NCBI RefSeq assembly: GCF_001679785.1
Contig: NZ_CP016286.1
Coordinates: 3,714,001 to 3,778,000, forward strand
Direction: 5' to 3'
Length of the DNA stretch: 64,000 nucleotides
Source of the DNA: Rhizobium leguminosarum
GTDB taxonomy: Bacteria > Pseudomonadota > Alphaproteobacteria > Rhizobiales > Rhizobiaceae
Part shown: in pieces, positions 61,061 to 64,000 of the stretch
Position numbering within the stretch: the first letter of the stretch is position 1
How the letters are laid out: the number at the start of each line of letters is the position of its first letter
The notes under the pieces: generated by a model
What the model was told of the DNA's origin: nothing
The model's input: the letters and a program-made list of their open reading frames with translations, nothing else
The model's database searches: none
Program-made: the position numbers and the translations under genes

Positions 61061-61564
61061 GCTCCAGATGAAGCCGATCTTCTTCAATTGCCTGTGGTCG
61101 AAACTTTCCATGCCTTCGCAGAAATCGACGCCGCCATGATTGCGGTAGAAGTGGCTGGCGGTCTCGTTATCCTCGAGGCACCAGACGACCAGCCCGTTGC
61201 AGCCGAGCGACTTCAAGAGCCGGCGCGCTTCGCCGAACAGCATCCTGCCGAGGCCGATGCCCTGATACTCAGGCCGAAGATAGAGCTCGTAAATTTCGCC
61301 TTCCTGCGGCAGAGCGCGGGCGCGGTTGAGGCCGAGCGTCGCATAGCCGGCAACTGTTCCGGCAACATCGAGAACCAGCAGCGTTGCCGGTCCGCGCGTC
61401 GCCTTGCGCCACCAGCTTTCGCCGCGCCGCTCGATCATCTGCGTCAGCGCGCGATGCGGAATGATGCCCGCATAAGTGTGTTGCCAGGCAAGTCTGTGTG
61501 TTTCCGATATGGCTCGGGCATCTTGCGGCTCGGCCCGCCGGACATCGATCGACAACGTCTTCAT
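61058..61564 (-). CDS. GNAT-family N-acetyltransferase
   Basis: A 168-residue GNAT with the acetyl-CoA loop YLRPEYQGIGLGRMLFGEAR (given in part: Q-GIGLG near residue 102) and NETASHFYRNHGGV. Start 61564 fits the family; an upstream ATG at 61615 adds 17 residues. Its TGA stop abuts the palindromic element above. Substrate unknown. Confidence 0.85.
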   Translation of the reverse strand: MKTLSIDVRRAEPQDARAISETHRLAWQHTYAGIIPHRALTQMIERRGESWWRKATRGPATLLVLDVAGTVAGYATLGLNRARALPQEGEIYELYLRPEYQGIGLGRMLFGEARRLLKSLGCNGLVVWCLEDNETASHFYRNHGGVDFCEGMESFDHRQLKKIGFIWS

Positions 61565-61711
61565 AACGTTTACTCTGGTCCCGCCGAAGGCAACTAACCA
61601 TATGCACAGAGGCATTGTGATCGATTGCCCACAGACTTGATATGTGGACGACGATCAAAAGTTAACGCTTTTTTAACGATTGTCACAAGACGGAATCGAC
61701 GCGGCGCACAA

Positions 61712-61745
61712 TAAAAAACCCCGGCGCGAGGGCCGGGGTTTTGAA
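61712..61745 (-). terminator. Strong Rho-independent terminator after typA
   Basis: AAAACCCCGGC (61715-61725) and GCCGGGGTTTT (61732-61742) form an 11-bp perfect stem with a GCGAGG loop and flanking A/T runs, so it could work both ways. On the minus strand the T run follows the stem, downstream of typA. Confidence 0.85.
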
Positions 61746-61754
61746 GGATTTCTC

Positions 61755-61814
61755 TCCAGCGCCGCGCCTCTTTTCGAGAGACCCAAGACGCTGCAGCACT
61801 TTGAATGGCGCTCA
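61755..61814. repeat. Family A palindromic element, copy 4, touching the typA stop
   Basis: CCAGCGCCGCGCCTCTTTTCGAGAG followed by ACGCTGCAGCACTTTGAATGGCGC. It is a diverged family A copy (same CCAGCGC, TCTTTTC and GCACTTTGAA landmarks). The typA TGA stop (61812-61814) lies at its edge. Confidence 0.75.
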
Positions 61815-63632
61815 GAGCGCCGCCTTGGTCTTTTCGAAACGCTTGCGATCGTTTGCGTCGAGATACATCTTGCGCAGACGAATATTCTTCGGTGTCACTT
61901 CCATCAACTCGTCATCCTGGATCCAGGAGAGCGCGCGATCAAGCGTCATGCGGATCGGCGGTGTCAGCTTCACCGCTTCATCCTTGCCGGCGGCGCGGAT
62001 GTTGGTGAGTTGCTTGCCCTTCAGGACGTTGACTTCAAGGTCGTTGTCGCGCGAATGGATGCCGATGATCATGCCGGCATAGACCTTTTCGCCCGGCTCG
62101 ATGATCATCGGGCCGCGATCTTCCAAGTTGAACATCGCATAGGCGACGGCTTCGCCGGGGGCGTTGGCGAGCAGCACGCCGTTGACGCGGCCACCGATCA
62201 CACCCTTGTAGGGCTGGTAGTCGTGGAACAGGCGGTTCATGATCGCCGTGCCGCGTGTATCCGTCAGTAGCTCCGACTGGTAGCCGATCAGGCCACGGGT
62301 CGGCGCGTAGAAACGCAGGCGGAGACGGTTGCCGCCCGACGGACGCAACTCGACCATTTCGGCTTTGCGCTCGGACATCTTCTGCACGACGACACCGGAA
62401 TGTTCTTCGTCGACGTCGACGACGACCTCCTCGATCGGCTCCAGAAGCTGGCCGTTTTCATCCTTGTGCATCACGACGCGCGGACGCGACACGGCAAGCT
62501 CGAAGCCTTCGCGACGCATGGTTTCGATGAGAACGGCGAGCTGAAGTTCGCCGCGGCCGGACACGTAGAACGAATCCTTGCCTTCGGCTTCTTCGATCTT
62601 CAGGGCGACGTTGCCTTCTGCTTCCTTGAAGAGACGGTCGCGGATGACGCGTGAAGTCACCTTGTCGCCTTCGGTGCCGGCCAGCGGGCTATCGTTGACG
62701 ATGAAGGACATGGTGACGGTCGGCGGATCGATCGGCTGCGCCGGCAGCGGTATTGTGATCGAAGGATCGCAGAAGGTGTCGGCGACCGTGCCCTTGGAAA
62801 GGCCGGCAATCGCGATAATATCGCCCTGATGCGCTTCGTCGATTGCCGTGCGCTCGATGCCGCGGAAAGCGAGAATTTTCGAAATACGGCCGGTTTCGAT
62901 CGTCTTGCCGTCGGCGTGGAGAACCTTCACGGCCTGGTTCGGCTTGATGGAACCGGAATTGATACGACCGGTGATGATGCGGCCGAGGAAGGGGTTGGCT
63001 TCGAGGATCGTGCCGATCATCGTGAACGGACCTTCGTGGACGGTCGGCTCCGGAACATGCTTCAGCACCAGGTCGAGAAGCGGCGTAAGACCCTGATCCT
63101 TCGGACCTTCCGGATTGACGTTCATCCAGCCGTCGCGGCCGGAACCGTAGAGGATCGGGAAGTCGAGCTGCTCGTCGGTCGCGTCGAGATTGGCGAAAAG
63201 ATCGAAGACTTCGTTGATGACTTCTTCGTGGCGGCCATCAGGACGGTCGATCTTGTTGATCGCGACGATCGGACGAAGACCGACCTTCAACGCCTTGGAG
63301 ACAACGAACTTCGTCTGCGGCATCGGGCCTTCAGAGGAGTCGACGAGAACGATCGCGCCATCCACCATCGAGAGAATGCGCTCGACCTCACCGCCAAAGT
63401 CGGCGTGGCCGGGGGTGTCGACGATGTTGATGCGGACACCCTTCCATTCCACCGAGGTCGCCTTGGCGAGAATGGTGATGCCGCGTTCTTTTTCGAGATC
63501 GTTCGAGTCCATCACGCGTTCAGCGACACGCTGATTTTCGCGGAACGAGCCGGACTGCTTGAGAAGCTCATCCACCAGGGTCGTTTTGCCATGGTCAACG
63601 TGCGCGATGATCGCGATATTGCGAAGTGACAT
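61812..63632 (-). CDS. typA: Translational GTPase TypA/BipA
   Basis: A 606-residue GTPase of the EF-G-like family involved in ribosome assembly and stress growth. The G domain begins with [10 protein letters not shown] (about 10-19), followed by [14 protein letters not shown] and NKIDRPDGR; domains II, III, V and the TypA-specific C-terminal domain are full length. Start 63632 is used, with an upstream extension unlike the family. The stop is at the edge of a palindromic element. Confidence 0.96.
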   Translation of the reverse strand: MSLRNIAIIAHVDHGKTTLVDELLKQSGSFRENQRVAERVMDSNDLEKERGITILAKATSVEWKGVRINIVDTPGHADFGGEVERILSMVDGAIVLVDSSEGPMPQTKFVVSKALKVGLRPIVAINKIDRPDGRHEEVINEVFDLFANLDATDEQLDFPILYGSGRDGWMNVNPEGPKDQGLTPLLDLVLKHVPEPTVHEGPFTMIGTILEANPFLGRIITGRINSGSIKPNQAVKVLHADGKTIETGRISKILAFRGIERTAIDEAHQGDIIAIAGLSKGTVADTFCDPSITIPLPAQPIDPPTVTMSFIVNDSPLAGTEGDKVTSRVIRDRLFKEAEGNVALKIEEAEGKDSFYVSGRGELQLAVLIETMRREGFELAVSRPRVVMHKDENGQLLEPIEEVVVDVDEEHSGVVVQKMSERKAEMVELRPSGGNRLRLRFYAPTRGLIGYQSELLTDTRGTAIMNRLFHDYQPYKGVIGGRVNGVLLANAPGEAVAYAMFNLEDRGPMIIEPGEKVYAGMIIGIHSRDNDLEVNVLKGKQLTNIRAAGKDEAVKLTPPIRMTLDRALSWIQDDELMEVTPKNIRLRKMYLDANDRKRFEKTKAAL

Positions 63633-63790
63633 ATGTGAAATCTCTGAAGCTGGGGCGCACGCTCTAGAGGACGCGCCTATTAGTTTGGGGCGTCCATACA
63701 GTTTTTTTTGCGTTTGCGAAAGGGGGGGAACGCGCAAAAGCTGCGGCAAGGCTGTCGCCCCGCCGCATCATAGCGTGTCATCAAATTGTC

Positions 63791-64000
63791 TTAGGCGTCG
63801 CTGCCTGTCAATTCCTCGAAGGTCGAAAGTCCCTTTTTGACGAGCATCGCATCCGGGCTCGGCAGCTTGCCGCGGAAGGCCTTGTAGGCGTCTTCCGGAT
63901 CGACCGAACCGCCGACGGAATAGATATTGTCCTTGAGCTTGCGCGCCATCTCGCTGTTGAAGGCGTCTCCCGTCTCCTCGAAGGCGGCAAAGGCGTCGGC
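63791..64000 (-). CDS. M3-family metallopeptidase (Dcp/oligopeptidase A-like), C-terminal part only
   Basis: Only the last 69 residues are in the window: ADAFAAFEETGDAFNSEMAR..., then GGSVDPEDAYKAFRGKLPSPDAMLVKKGL, ending TGSDA with TAA at 63791-63793. This matches the C-terminus of M3 peptidases (GGS-x-x-P-x-x-x-Y-x-x-FRG-x-x-P-x-P-x-A-x-L-x-x-x-G-L). The rest, including the HEXXH site, lies beyond the right edge. Confidence 0.8.
   Translation of the reverse strand, partial: ADAFAAFEETGDAFNSEMARKLKDNIYSVGGSVDPEDAYKAFRGKLPSPDAMLVKKGLSTFEELTGSDA

Overview
This window is a high-GC, gene-dense stretch of an alphaproteobacterial chromosome. It is most likely from the Rhizobium leguminosarum/etli group. 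The evidence is the atpHAGDC operon without the F0 genes, the mdh-sucCDAB...lpdA and sdhCDAB gene orders, the hemC-hemD-Mic60-HemY linkage, an Omp19-like lipoprotein, and many palindromic intergenic elements of the RIME type. Species is inferred from family resemblance only; no search was run.

Layout. 1-2272: an 8-bp tandem repeat, an SDR oxidoreductase, soxR, and a divergent flavin reductase with a textbook SoxR promoter between them. 2273-6060: a TPP-riboswitch-controlled operon for thiamin/HMP uptake (ykoF, thiX, thiZ, thiY). 6184-8309: two surface-polysaccharide type enzymes. 8433-13547: the ATP synthase F1 operon, with an extra 79-codon gene between atpD and atpC. 13803-21519: a small membrane protein, priA, a DHDPS-family enzyme beside gene remnants, an acetyltransferase, an acyltransferase, xerC and a GumN-like protein. 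21638-33086 (minus strand): mdh, sucC, sucD, sucA, a YciI protein, sucB, three extra genes and lpdA. 33263-38806: zapE, an Omp19-like lipoprotein and sdhCDAB.

39122-48590 is the most accessory-looking part. It holds a secreted protein, a divergent RidA protein, a LysR regulator, a truncated ABC ATPase, and then a plus-strand run of ureohydrolase, periplasmic binding protein, two polar-amino-acid permeases, an ornithine-cyclodeaminase-family enzyme and an adenine-deaminase-family enzyme, followed by a small Rmf/CrpP-like protein. The transporter has no ATPase gene in the run.

48936-64000 returns to core genes: a METTL20-like methyltransferase, EVE, YciI, gpsA and tsaD; divergent hemC, hemD, Mic60, HemY, TerB and a glutamine amidotransferase; then an MFS transporter, yggT, a DUF167 gene, ppa, an acetyltransferase, typA and the end of an M3 peptidase. 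Palindromic mosaic elements recur throughout and abut or overlap stop codons at least eight times; two run into the 3' ends of genes of the thiamin operon.
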